64,000 nt of DNA, taken from positions 48,769 through 112,768 of the forward strand of contig JAUNUQ010000003.1 of the NCBI GenBank assembly GCA_030538075.1, written 5' to 3'. Source of the DNA: Tissierellia bacterium (GTDB lineage: Bacteria; Bacillota; Clostridia; Tissierellales; Peptoniphilaceae). The position numbers were made by a program, and so were the translations under genes. This document shows, one piece after another, positions 36,718 to 44,986 of the stretch; position 1 is the first letter of the stretch, and each line of letters starts with the position of its first letter. The notes under the pieces are model-generated. The model saw nothing but the letters and a program-made list of their open reading frames with translations, did no database searches and was not told the DNA's origin.

Positions 36718-37386
36718 ATGTGTCTCTTGAACATCGAAAAACTAACAAAGTCTTTTGTGCAGGGACAGGAAAAGCTCATCCCAATCCATGAATTATCGTT
36801 GACCATAAATCCAGGTGACTTTATTACAATAATGGGCCGTTCAGGCACGGGCAAAACGACTCTGCTGAATTTGATTGCTTTATTCTTAAATCCAGATGCT
36901 GGACATATCCTCTATAAGGGGGAGAAGTTGAATGAATTCGATGACGAAGAGGCAAGTGAATACAGAAATCGAAGAATTGGCTTTTTAATTCAAACGGTCC
37001 CATTGATTCCATCTCTAACAGTAGAGGAGAATATTATTCTGCCCCATTTTCTGTGGGAAAGAACGGATGATCCTCGTGAGAAGGCGAAGGAATTGATGCA
37101 TGAGTTTAACATAATAAAGCTCAAGGGAGAACCGATAGACAATTTATCGGGCGGCGAAAGAAAACGAGTGGGACTGGCAAGGGCATTGATCAATGAACCC
37201 GAAATTTTGCTACTCGATGAGCCCAGTTCTGATCTAGATGAGCAAACGGCGAAGCAGATAATAGACTTCTTGGTCGATCGCAATAAGAGAGGGTTGAGTA
37301 TTCTCCTGGTGACACATGATAGAGCATTCCAGAGAATTTCTAATCGTAGCTATCAACTGCTTGATGGTAGCTTGCACAGCATTTAG
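36718..37386 (+). CDS. MacB/LolD-type ABC ATPase
   Basis: The 222-residue ATPase pairs with the FtsX-like permease. G-R-S-G-T-G-K-T-T (Walker A), L-S-G-G-E-R-K-R (signature), I-L-L-L-D-E-P-S-S-D-L-D (Walker B) and T-H-D-R-A-F (H-loop) are seen. The start at 36718 has GGGAGGG upstream; an in-frame upstream start at 36658 would lie within the permease gene and has no ribosome site. It is the last gene of the DUF4418 cluster. Confidence 0.92.
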   Translation: MCLLNIEKLTKSFVQGQEKLIPIHELSLTINPGDFITIMGRSGTGKTTLLNLIALFLNPDAGHILYKGEKLNEFDDEEASEYRNRRIGFLIQTVPLIPSLTVEENIILPHFLWERTDDPREKAKELMHEFNIIKLKGEPIDNLSGGERKRVGLARALINEPEILLLDEPSSDLDEQTAKQIIDFLVDRNKRGLSILLVTHDRAFQRISNRSYQLLDGSLHSI

Positions 37387-37540
37387 AAGAAGAACCAGAT
37401 CGGCAATGATCGATTTTATGATGGGCTTATATGAAAAACCAGAAGTCCTTCAGTGATTGTGTTCTTGAAGACTAGATGATTCCTAGATCGACATGAATGA
37501 CTAGCACTGATATACGAGCAGAGCAAAAAAAGATATCACC

Positions 37541-37585
37541 AAGGGGTTCCCAAACGAGAAGGTTCAGGAACCCCTTTCTATTTTT
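37541..37585 (+). terminator. Bidirectional terminator between ABC ATPase and Fe-S gene
   Basis: A 10-bp stem AAGGGGTTCC / GGAACCCCTT (37541-37550 with 37567-37576) is followed by TCTATTTTT. The convergent Fe-S gene ends at its edge. Confidence 0.75.
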
Positions 37586-38282
37586 AATCTAGTATTCGGC
37601 CATCTGTCGTCACTGTAACCACTTGCCAAGGGATAAACTTTCCGCTGGCTTGCAGGGCGTTTTTTGCGGCGGCTTCTAGGCCGGAGCAGCAGGGCACTTC
37701 CATTCGCGCAATGGTTACGCTCTTGATGTCGTTTTCTGTGATGATGGCTTGCAGTTTTTCTGTGTAGTCACCGGCGTCTAATTTGGGGCAGCCGATCAGA
37801 GTGATTTTATTTCGCATGTATTTGCGGTGGAAATCTCCATGGGCAAAGGCGGTGCAATCCGCTGCGATCATGAGATTCGCACCGTTGAAATAAGGGGCGT
37901 TTATGGGAACTAGCTTGATTTGACAGGGCCACTGTCTCAGCTCGGAGTGGATCTCTTGAGGAGTCTCTCCATGGGAGCAGTGTTCTTCCCTTCGCTCAAA
38001 GGTTTTAGCTGAGCTGCCGGGACAGCCGCATGGGAGGGGCTGCTCCACTTCCATATTTGCTAGGACGGCTGCTTCGTCAAAGGCATCCGCTTCTCGTATC
38101 TCAAAGCTGATGGCGCCAGTGGGGCAAACGGGTAGGCAATTGCCCAAGCCATCGCAGTAATCATCTCTAAGTAATTTGGCTACACCATCCACCATGCCGA
38201 TGGCTCCCTCTTCACAGGCATCTACACAGATGCCGCAGCCATTGCAGAGTCCTTCATCGATTTTTATAATCTGACGGATCAT
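37584..38282 (-). CDS. 4Fe-4S dicluster protein with C-terminal extension
   Basis: The 232-residue protein starts with a two-cluster ferredoxin domain (C-N-G-C-G-I-C-V-D-A-C and C-D-G-L-G-N-C-L-P-V-C-P), then a linker with more cysteines (C-G-C-P-G-S) and a domain with D-C-T-A-F, I-G-C-P-K-L-D and V-P-C-C-S-G-L that is common in Clostridia beside Crp/Fnr regulators and hydroxylamine reductase genes. It is probably an electron carrier or sensor protein of unknown partner. The start at 38282 has AGGAGGAATT upstream; the frame extends further only without a ribosome site. It is divergent from the Crp/Fnr gene, which probably activates it. Confidence 0.85.
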   Translation of the reverse strand: MIRQIIKIDEGLCNGCGICVDACEEGAIGMVDGVAKLLRDDYCDGLGNCLPVCPTGAISFEIREADAFDEAAVLANMEVEQPLPCGCPGSSAKTFERREEHCSHGETPQEIHSELRQWPCQIKLVPINAPYFNGANLMIAADCTAFAHGDFHRKYMRNKITLIGCPKLDAGDYTEKLQAIITENDIKSVTIARMEVPCCSGLEAAAKNALQASGKFIPWQVVTVTTDGRILD

Positions 38283-38316
38283 AATTCCTCCTAAATTGTA
38301 TTGATTTATTAGAGTT

Positions 38317-38359
38317 AGTATATTACAATGATGATGAAAAAGACGTTGCATTTACAACG
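38317..38359 (-). promoter_or_regulatory. Fe-S gene promoter with Crp/Fnr-like site at -41.5
   Basis: On the minus strand the -10 is TATACT (38322-38317) with no good -35. The inverted repeat CGTTG-N6-CAACG (38344-38359), the 5-6-5 spacing of Crp-family sites, is centred exactly 41.5 bases before the predicted start of transcription, the standard class II activator position. It also lies just before the ribosome site of the divergent regulator gene, where it could repress. Confidence 0.6.
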
Positions 38360-38368
38360 GGAGGGTTT

Positions 38369-39043
38369 ATGAAATATTTGCGAGAAATCGAGGGATGTGC
38401 TCTTTTTGATGGGGTATCGGCTGAACAATTGGAGGGTCTCCTAAATTGTCTGCAAGCTCGTCCAAGCAGTTTCAGTAAGGGAGAGACCATACTGGAAGAG
38501 GAGAGTGTCCTCAGCGCGATGGGGTTATTATTAGAGGGGGAGGTCCATATTGTCAAAGAGGACTATTTGGGCAACCGAAATATCATTGCCATCATCAAAC
38601 CCTCGGACTTGTTTGGCGAATCCTATGCCTGCTCCGATGGGGAAAAACTAAATGTGAACGTGATCTGTGCCAAGGATTGCCAGGTTTTGTTTCTCAATAC
38701 CCAGAGCATTCTGGAGAGATGCCAAAATTTTTGTGAAAGCCACAGATTGTTGGTGAGCAACCTGATGCATATCATGGCGGCAAAGAATATTCTCCTGTCA
38801 AAGAAGCTGGATCATCTGACAAAGCGCACCACTCGAGAGAAGGTCCTGAGTTTTTTGTCAGAAAAATCCATGGAAAAAAGGTCATTGACCTTCGAAATCC
38901 CCTTCAATCGCCAACAGATGGCAGATTTTCTATGCGTCGATCGCAGTGCACTGTCCAGGGAGCTGATGAAACTCAAAGAAGAAGGGTATCTGGACTACGA
39001 CAAAAATCAATTTCGACTGAACAGACAATGGATCTCATCATAG
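38369..39043 (+). CDS. Crp/Fnr family transcriptional regulator
   Basis: The 224-residue protein has a cyclic-nucleotide-like sensing barrel (about 1-120, with G-L-L-L-E-G-E-V-H-I and G-D-L/F-G-E-like S-D-L-F-G-E), a long dimer helix and a C-terminal winged helix, N-R-Q-Q-M-A-D-F-L-C-V-D-R-S-A-L-S-R-E-L, the recognition helix of the family. There is no Fnr-type N-terminal Cys set, though C11, C28 and others occur, so the signal (nitric oxide, heme, redox) is open. GGGAGGG precedes the ATG. It faces the Fe-S gene across 86 bases holding a 5-6-5 palindrome. Confidence 0.9.
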   Translation: MKYLREIEGCALFDGVSAEQLEGLLNCLQARPSSFSKGETILEEESVLSAMGLLLEGEVHIVKEDYLGNRNIIAIIKPSDLFGESYACSDGEKLNVNVICAKDCQVLFLNTQSILERCQNFCESHRLLVSNLMHIMAAKNILLSKKLDHLTKRTTREKVLSFLSEKSMEKRSLTFEIPFNRQQMADFLCVDRSALSRELMKLKEEGYLDYDKNQFRLNRQWISS

Positions 39044-39099
39044 ATTGTCATCCAATACGATAGAATTTTGAGCTCTTTCAAAATGAAAGGCGGTTTACG

Positions 39100-39765
39100 A
39101 TGAATAAAACAGATACGATCATCATCACCTGTACATCCCTAGCTCGTCATGTAAAGGTAGCACAGGAAAAAATGGGCACAGATTATCAAGTAGTGGGAAT
39201 GGCGAGAGAGCTGCATTATCATCCAAAGAAAATGCGTGAGAAGATATTGGACACTCTGGAAGAGCTTCCAGAGTCCATCGAAAATGTGTTGGTGGGCATG
39301 GGCCTGTGTGGCGGTTCTTGGGACCTGGTAGTTACACCCAGGCGAATTGTCATCCCGAGAATGGATGACTGTATCACCATGCTATTACATACAGATGATA
39401 CTCTTCATCCGGTTTTGAAGGAGAAGCGCCACTTCTATTTCCGAGATAGCGATCGAGGAATGTATTCCTTCGCTAAGAGAAGGGAAGAGTATGAGAAAAA
39501 ATATGGTCCAAAGAAAGCCCAGAGGATCATGGATATTTGGTTTTCGTACTATACCAATGCGAATATCATCGACACCGGTGCCTATGACTGCAGGGAAGAG
39601 GGATTTATGCAGGTTGCAAAAATGAGTGCCGCGGCCATGGACTGTGAGTTAGGATATGTAAAGGGCAGTAATCGAGTTTTAGAGAAGCTGATCTCTGGTC
39701 AATGGGATGAACAGTTTCTCGTGATTGAACCGGGAAGGGTCCTTCTAATGGAGGATTTTCATTGA
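39100..39765 (+). CDS. DUF1638 domain protein
   Basis: The 221-residue soluble protein belongs to DUF1638, which is found in methanogens and acetogenic or amino-acid-fermenting anaerobes, often near corrinoid methyltransferase genes; its role is not established. The family block G-M-G-L-C-G-G-S, P-R-x-x-I-P-R-M-D-D-C-I-T-M-L-L and later D-T-G-A-Y-D are seen. AAAGGCGG precedes the ATG. The UroD-type methyltransferase gene 8 kb to the left is a possible functional partner. Confidence 0.8.
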   Translation: MNKTDTIIITCTSLARHVKVAQEKMGTDYQVVGMARELHYHPKKMREKILDTLEELPESIENVLVGMGLCGGSWDLVVTPRRIVIPRMDDCITMLLHTDDTLHPVLKEKRHFYFRDSDRGMYSFAKRREEYEKKYGPKKAQRIMDIWFSYYTNANIIDTGAYDCREEGFMQVAKMSAAAMDCELGYVKGSNRVLEKLISGQWDEQFLVIEPGRVLLMEDFH

Positions 39766-39933
39766 GAGTAGCTTATGCATCGTGAATTTACAGTGATTTA
39801 ATATAAATGGACTGCTCCTCCTGTAGCTCCTCTGGTAAGATAATGGATGATATTCCTTGGATTAAGACTTCGACAGAGAAGGAATGATGATTGGACTTAA
39901 AGGCTACCATGGCAATGGAGGAGGAGTCGATAT

Positions 39934-40323
39934 TTGAAAACGGGGAAGAAACGACATCACAGGTTGGCGATCTTTTTGGCGCTGGTCTTGATATTGGTCA
40001 TAGTAGGCTTTTTTATCGTCAGGGATATTGTCGAGACAGCTGTGGCACTTCCAGTAGATAGGCGATCGCTGATGGGAACTCCTACGGGAACTTATCTGGG
40101 GAGTTTTGAGACAGGGCCAGTGATGGTGAAAGTGCAAGTGATATCCGATGGAAACCGGATCACGGAAATTGATATCTTGGAGCATCAACAGGGTTTGGGG
40201 ATGAAAGCGGAGGAGATCACCAGCAGGATCATAGACGAACAATCCCTACTGGTCGATACGATCTCTGGCGCGACCGTCAGCAGCAAATGCATTATTAAAG
40301 CGGTAGAGGATGCTTTAAAATAG
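39934..40323 (+). CDS. FMN-binding domain protein, membrane anchored
   Basis: This 129-residue protein has one N-terminal helix (about 10-30) and an FMN-binding domain outside the membrane, like the NqrC/RnfG type. D-T-I-S-G-A-T-V-S-S holds the Thr to which FMN would be attached (S-G-A-T). Start is TTG after GGAGGAGGAG. Such proteins act in electron transfer to extracytoplasmic acceptors. It lies just before the EFR1 ferredoxin gene, which may share its task. Confidence 0.82.
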   Translation: MKTGKKRHHRLAIFLALVLILVIVGFFIVRDIVETAVALPVDRRSLMGTPTGTYLGSFETGPVMVKVQVISDGNRITEIDILEHQQGLGMKAEEITSRIIDEQSLLVDTISGATVSSKCIIKAVEDALK

Positions 40324-40440
40324 GCATCTTCTTGATCTGATCAAGTGATGGGTTGGGTATTTGGTTTGCCTGCGAGGAATCACTGCTTAGAAACCAAGAT
40401 ATTCCTACGAAATTCTGTCCTTTATAGGAGGCACCAAAGG

Positions 40441-41166
40441 ATGATATGGTATTTCAGCGCTACGGGAAACAGTCAGCATGTGGCATTCCGATTGGGAGGA
40501 TTGCTAGATGAGAAGGTTCAAGAAATCACCCATGAAACGGTATTTCAGCCGATAGGAAATCCCTTCGTCTTGGTGATCCCCAACTATTTTTGGGGAATGC
40601 CTCAAATTGTCGTCGATTTAATCAAAGAGACGATATTTACAGAAGAGGACTCCATCCACATCCTATACACCTGTGGAGGTTCTATAGGCACGGGAGATGC
40701 CCAGGCGAGGAGGTTGGCGAAGCCGGCGACGGTCTATACGCACCAATTGGTTATGGAGACGAGCTATATCCTATGGCATGAAATTGAAGCAGAAAATAAA
40801 CGCATTGAAAAACTGATGGCAGCGGATCGAGAGATCCCCATCATCGCTCAGAGGATTCGTGAAGGTCGAGGAACTTATCAAAGTAGCCCCATTTTGGTCC
40901 CCTTGGGATGGCTCTTCGAGAGGATCTATCAGCACCAACGCAGAACCCATTCATTTTTTGTGACCAAAAGCTGCATTGGATGTGGGAATTGTGCAAATAA
41001 ATGTCCTGATCAGGCCATTCGTATGGAAAGTGAAAGGCCTAAGTGGATCCAAAGACAATGTCAGCATTGTCTACGCTGTCTGCACCGATGTCCGAAAGGC
41101 GCCATAGAATATGGGAAATCGACGATTGGTAGAGAGCGATACACCTACCCCGGATCAATGGGTTAA
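40441..41166 (+). CDS. EFR1-type flavodoxin-ferredoxin fusion
   Basis: The 241-residue protein has an N-terminal flavodoxin-like part (W-Y-F-S-A-T-G-N-S, the FMN phosphate loop) and two C-terminal 4Fe-4S motifs: C-I-G-C-G-N-C-A-N-K-C-P and C-Q-H-C-L-R-C-L-H-R-C-P. This is the EFR1 ferrodoxin layout of Clostridia; the electron partners are not known. The ATG at 40441 follows TAGGAGG; a longer frame from 40345 lacks a ribosome site. Confidence 0.88.
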   Translation: MIWYFSATGNSQHVAFRLGGLLDEKVQEITHETVFQPIGNPFVLVIPNYFWGMPQIVVDLIKETIFTEEDSIHILYTCGGSIGTGDAQARRLAKPATVYTHQLVMETSYILWHEIEAENKRIEKLMAADREIPIIAQRIREGRGTYQSSPILVPLGWLFERIYQHQRRTHSFFVTKSCIGCGNCANKCPDQAIRMESERPKWIQRQCQHCLRCLHRCPKGAIEYGKSTIGRERYTYPGSMG

Positions 41167-41188
41167 TGGAATGGACCAGGAGGAAGCC

Positions 41189-41794
41189 ATGAATATTTAC
41201 ATCCGAGACGGAAAAGAGGGGGATCAATCTGGGATTGCCGAAACGATCGCGGAGGCTTTCTACGACAGTTTTAAGGCGATCGTCAAATCGAAACAGAAGA
41301 TTGTAGAGGTGTTAACGGTTGGCATACAACCCCAGCTTTTTGTTGTGGCAGAAGAAGGGGAGTGCATCGTCGGTGCCATCGGCATGGCAGCGGGTGGAAA
41401 TTATCCCATCCTCTATGATAAAAAGGCTGCGGCCAAGCATTTCGGATGGCTGCGAGCAAAACTGGCTGCGCCTGTAGTTGAAGCCGAGTTCTATCAGCCC
41501 AAGACCTTTCAAGAGGGGCAATGTCAGCTCGCCTTTGTTGCGGTCAGAGAAGGGGCAAGGGGTAGGGGAACTGCGAAGCAGATGCTACTTTTTTTATTAG
41601 AGAAAAGAGAGTATTCCCTATACACATTGGATGTAGTTGAGGGCAATGAGAGGGCCCTGTCTCTATACAAAGGGGTCGGTTTTCAGGAGACTGGTCGACA
41701 AAAAGAGGAGAATCGCTGGATCAAGGGCTTTAGTTACCGTTATTTACTCAGCTACCGTCCGGAAAAAGAGGATCGGATAGAAAGCTCTCTATAA
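41189..41794 (+). CDS. GNAT family N-acetyltransferase
   Basis: The 201-residue GNAT protein has L-A-F-V-A-V-R-E-G-A-R-G-R-G-T-A-K-Q-M-L, the acetyl-CoA-binding motif A, and Y-T-L-D-V-V-E-G-N-E-R-A-L-S-L-Y-K-G-V-G-F at the end. AGGAGGAA before the ATG at 41189 sets the start; upstream ATGs would overlap the EFR1 gene. Substrate unknown. Confidence 0.85.
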   Translation: MNIYIRDGKEGDQSGIAETIAEAFYDSFKAIVKSKQKIVEVLTVGIQPQLFVVAEEGECIVGAIGMAAGGNYPILYDKKAAAKHFGWLRAKLAAPVVEAEFYQPKTFQEGQCQLAFVAVREGARGRGTAKQMLLFLLEKREYSLYTLDVVEGNERALSLYKGVGFQETGRQKEENRWIKGFSYRYLLSYRPEKEDRIESSL

Positions 41795-41868
41795 TTTGTC
41801 GACCGGCTAACTAAAACTTAGAGCAAGATGGGCGAACGCCTTTAGTACCACTATGGGGAGGTCCAGTG

Positions 41869-42537
41869 ATGGAAGACCAAAAACAAGGGGACTGGACCGA
41901 TGCGATGACCTTATATATCGCTTCCTTAATGGTGGTCCTTTTCATTCGCTCATTAAATGGCGCTGCGATGCAGATCGGAGATCTTCGAATCAGAGCTCCG
42001 CTAATCCTCTCCTTCCAGTGGCTACTGCTTCCTCTGCCGCTCTTCTTTCTCAAACGTCAGGCAGAGGATTTACGGGATATTGGCTTTGTCCGAGAGCGAA
42101 TCCCTAGACAGATTGCCATAGGCATTGGCATAGGTCTGTTTACGACTTTCTTCTTCTCCCTACTGCCCGCTCTAATCTTCGGAGCCGGTGCGATCGGCTC
42201 TGGTAGCAAGTATTCAAAGGGATGGCAGTTTGTCTATGAATTCTTCTACTACATCTTTGGCGTTGCAATGGGAGAGGAAATGATTTTTCGTGGCTTTATC
42301 TACCATAAGTTAAAGCACAACACCCGGAGCATTTGGAAGCCCATTTTATATAGCTCTTTGCTATTTGGTCTTTTCCATATATTCAATGGCATCTCACCGC
42401 AGATCATCCTGACGATGCTCCTCGGCGGCCTTTGGTGCTATTCTATGGAGAGGATCAGGTATTGTACCACCTTGTCGGTTCTCATCGCCCATGGTTTGCA
42501 CAATTTTCTAATCCAAGTGATCTATTCTCTACTGTGA
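41869..42537 (+). CDS. CPBP family intramembrane protease (Abi-like)
   Basis: The 222-residue protein has about seven helices and the CPBP/ABI metal motifs: G-E-E-M-I-F-R-G-F-I-Y (E-E-x-x-x-R), L-F-H-I-F-N-G and H-G-L-H-N. CPBP proteins act as intramembrane proteases, and in Gram-positive bacteria some confer self-immunity to bacteriocins; no bacteriocin gene is visible here. The ATG at 41869 and a GTG at 41866 share the GGGGAGG ribosome site. Confidence 0.85.
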   Translation: MEDQKQGDWTDAMTLYIASLMVVLFIRSLNGAAMQIGDLRIRAPLILSFQWLLLPLPLFFLKRQAEDLRDIGFVRERIPRQIAIGIGIGLFTTFFFSLLPALIFGAGAIGSGSKYSKGWQFVYEFFYYIFGVAMGEEMIFRGFIYHKLKHNTRSIWKPILYSSLLFGLFHIFNGISPQIILTMLLGGLWCYSMERIRYCTTLSVLIAHGLHNFLIQVIYSLL

Positions 42538-42620
42538 TCCCGCAGTTGCGATATCGTGAGATGGGAAGTGCGCAATGAGTTTTCTAGTGATTGCGCTCAG
42601 ATAGGAAAGGGTATGTGAAA

Positions 42621-42664
42621 GGAAAAGCCTGGTAGATTGAGTCCTCAATCTACCAGGCTTTTCC
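42621..42664. terminator. Long bidirectional terminator
   Basis: A perfect 21-bp stem (42621-42641 with 42644-42664) around a 2-nt loop, with A-rich and T-rich ends in the arms, lies between the convergent CPBP and QueG-like genes and serves both. Confidence 0.9.
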
Positions 42665-42665
42665 T

Positions 42666-43427
42666 TTACTCCAGATAGGCTACGGGGCAAATACTGATGC
42701 ACTTACCGCAAGTGTCCGCACTGGTCAGTTCTGTTTGGTCTTTGAGATGATCTGCGTTTTTAAACAATTCCTCCTGACAGCCAAACTTCTCCAAGGATTC
42801 TGGAGCCAATGCCTGGACTGGACAGGTCTTAAAACAGAGTCCGCAGGTTCCCTTGTTCAAGTAGAGGCAACGGACCTGATCTGGGGCTGCGCTCGGGGTG
42901 AGTGGAGCAGAGGTGATCACACTACAAAACCTCCCGGCAGATCCCTTTTCAGTAATCACCAGTCGATTGGCGCCAAAGGCACCAAGGCCTGCGATCACCG
43001 CAGCACTTCGATGGGACCACCAGCACTTTAGATCCTTTGGATCATAAGTGTGGGTAGAGGGGATGGTCGTCGCCGAATGACCCTCCCGGATTAGGAAATC
43101 GGAAATGGCATCGTTGATATGATTAAAGTGACGATTGATCTCTTGATAGGCCTCTGCCCAAATGGGTGTACCATCCTGATGATAATTGGGCGCTTTTGCC
43201 ACTTCTCTTGTAAATGGTACAAAATAGCTGATCACAGTCATGGCATTGGATTGAATCTCTCGAGGGGACTTGTGCCAAGGTCCGATCATTGTCTTTAGTT
43301 GGTCGTAGGCCGGGTCAGTAGAAGAGGATAAACGGACCAGGGGCTGACGATAGAGGTCCGGCCTCTGAAGCTCTGCTAACTTCTCTTCGATAATTTCATG
43401 TATTCTCATTTCTGTATTCAATTGCAT
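42666..43427 (-). CDS. QueG-like (epoxyqueuosine reductase-related) Fe-S protein, short form
   Basis: The 253-residue protein matches the QueG-related family: an N-terminal cobalamin-binding-like domain and a ferredoxin domain with C-G-L-C-F-K-T-C-P-V-Q-A-L and C-G-K-C-I-S-I-C-P-V-A-Y. It ends right after the second cluster and lacks the C-terminal HEAT-like part of real QueG (usually near 380 residues), so it is probably a related redox protein, not the queuosine enzyme. The start at 43427 has GGAGGGAG upstream. From here to the hemA start (43428-43756) I see no gene, only the hemA promoter and an AGCTGCC direct repeat. Confidence 0.75.
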   Translation of the reverse strand: MQLNTEMRIHEIIEEKLAELQRPDLYRQPLVRLSSSTDPAYDQLKTMIGPWHKSPREIQSNAMTVISYFVPFTREVAKAPNYHQDGTPIWAEAYQEINRHFNHINDAISDFLIREGHSATTIPSTHTYDPKDLKCWWSHRSAAVIAGLGAFGANRLVITEKGSAGRFCSVITSAPLTPSAAPDQVRCLYLNKGTCGLCFKTCPVQALAPESLEKFGCQEELFKNADHLKDQTELTSADTCGKCISICPVAYLE

Positions 43428-43704
43428 TTCCACTCCCTCCATTATTCGTCATCCAGAATTGATTTCGGCCCCAATCTCATTTCCAAAAAGAACAAAATCC
43501 CAGGGGTTCCAATCGGTTAATGAGAAATCTTCTTCTAATTTATAGCATATGGCAGCTCTTATTGACTATCATAACAAATAAGTTACATTTATATCAAGTG
43601 AGCAATACGGCAGCTGGACCAAATCCCAAGGGAGATGATATGAAACACAATATTAACTGCATTTGAAGATCGTGGAATGTGGGGATGGTCTCCTTTTCAA
43701 TCGG

Positions 43705-43733
43705 TTGTGAATACGCTTTTCCTCGTGTATAAT
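43705..43733 (+). promoter_or_regulatory. hemA operon promoter
   Basis: TTGTGA (43705-43710) and TATAAT (43728-43733) are 17 bp apart. The leader to hemA is only about 17 nt, so no riboswitch fits. Confidence 0.75.
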
Positions 43734-43756
43734 GAAGGCATGAAATGGAGGCATCT

Positions 43757-44986
43757 ATGACTTTTTGTGTTGTTGGCATCAACCATCAGTTGGCGCCGAT
43801 TGCCCTTCGAGAGAGGGTGCATTTTAAGGAAACGGATATCATTCGAGGGACGGAGATTTTAGTGTCGGAGTCGACACCGGAGGTGGTCATCTTGTCCACT
43901 TGCAATCGCTCCGAGATCTTTTTTTTATCGACAAATCCATCTGAGGACCTGGCGAAAGTGGAGGCCTTCTATGGGGATTTCTTCCAAGTGGAGGGCGTGA
44001 AGCCCTATATATTTCAGAAGATGAGCCGAGATGCCCTAAAGCATCTCTTTGAAGTGACCCTTGGGATGGACAGCTTGGTATTGGGGGAAGACCAGATCCT
44101 AGGTCAGGTGCGAGGTGCCCATCTGACGGCGATGGAGCTGGGGGCTTCTGGAAAACGCATGAACAAGGTGTTTCGCGAGGCAATCACCTTTGCGAAGCGA
44201 GTGAAGGCGAGGACGCATATCAGTGATCATCCCCTGAGCATCGCCTATATCGGCGTCAAGCGGATCCATGGTCAGATTGATCTCGACAATAAAAAATGTA
44301 TGGTGGTGGGCTTGGGGGAAATGGGCAGGCTCGCACTGGAGCATGCGCTGGAACGAGGGGCCAAGATCTATGCCTGTAACCGAACGCTGAACAATTCCCA
44401 GAAGATGCAGGAGAGATTTCCCGCCATCGATATCCTGCCATATGATCAGATGCTAAATGGGTTAGAAGAGATGGACGTGCTGATCACAGCTACGGCCTCC
44501 CCCCATAAGGTGTTGAATCCAGACCAACTCCAACCCAGACGAAAACCCCTCTATATTATGGACCTGTCCATGCCCAGAGATGTCGATGCAGCAGTCGGTG
44601 AACTGCCAGGGGTCACCCTCGTCGATATCGATCAGCTGATGGGCGAGGCCCAAGAGAATGAACAGGAGATCCGCGGGATTCTATTGGGATACAGGGACGT
44701 CATCGAACAGAAGCTAGACGAGCTGCAGGACTGGGACGCTGGAGCGGCAGTGGACCCCATTATGAAGAGCCTAAATGAACGCTGTGATCAGATTGCAGAG
44801 GACACCTTAAATTATATCTATCGCAAGACGGAGATGACCCACAATCAAAAGCGGAAAGTGGATAAGATCGTCCGATCGGCTTTGAAGAAGGTCCTCCGGG
44901 AGCCGCTATTACAGCTTCGGGAGATGGAGGATGGCGACAAGAAACGCGCGGCGATCGAGGCGCTAGAAGAGGTGCTGGAGAGATGA
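43757..44986 (+). CDS. hemA: Glutamyl-tRNA reductase
   Basis: HemA reduces glutamyl-tRNA to glutamate-1-semialdehyde, the first step of tetrapyrrole synthesis by the C5 route. The 409 residues from the ATG at 43757 (GGAGG five bases upstream) have C-V-V-G-I-N-H near the start, L-S-T-C-N-R-S-E-I with the catalytic Cys49, M-D-S-L-V-L-G-E-D-Q-I-L-G-Q and a NADPH-binding V-V-G-L-G-E-M-G. Start at 43745 is possible but would bury the ribosome site. The gene overlaps hemC (ATGA). Confidence 0.95.
   Translation: MTFCVVGINHQLAPIALRERVHFKETDIIRGTEILVSESTPEVVILSTCNRSEIFFLSTNPSEDLAKVEAFYGDFFQVEGVKPYIFQKMSRDALKHLFEVTLGMDSLVLGEDQILGQVRGAHLTAMELGASGKRMNKVFREAITFAKRVKARTHISDHPLSIAYIGVKRIHGQIDLDNKKCMVVGLGEMGRLALEHALERGAKIYACNRTLNNSQKMQERFPAIDILPYDQMLNGLEEMDVLITATASPHKVLNPDQLQPRRKPLYIMDLSMPRDVDAAVGELPGVTLVDIDQLMGEAQENEQEIRGILLGYRDVIEQKLDELQDWDAGAAVDPIMKSLNERCDQIAEDTLNYIYRKTEMTHNQKRKVDKIVRSALKKVLREPLLQLREMEDGDKKRAAIEALEEVLER

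Noticed and set aside
41869..42537. CPBP protease as part of a bacteriocin locus
   Set aside because: No precursor peptide, leader or export gene stands next to it; neighbours are redox and acetyltransferase genes.
43443..43740. Possible riboswitch before the hem operon
   Set aside because: No conserved cobalamin, SAM or TPP motif could be found, and the promoter lies only about 17 nt before the hemA start. A short AGCTGCC direct repeat is there but has no known meaning.
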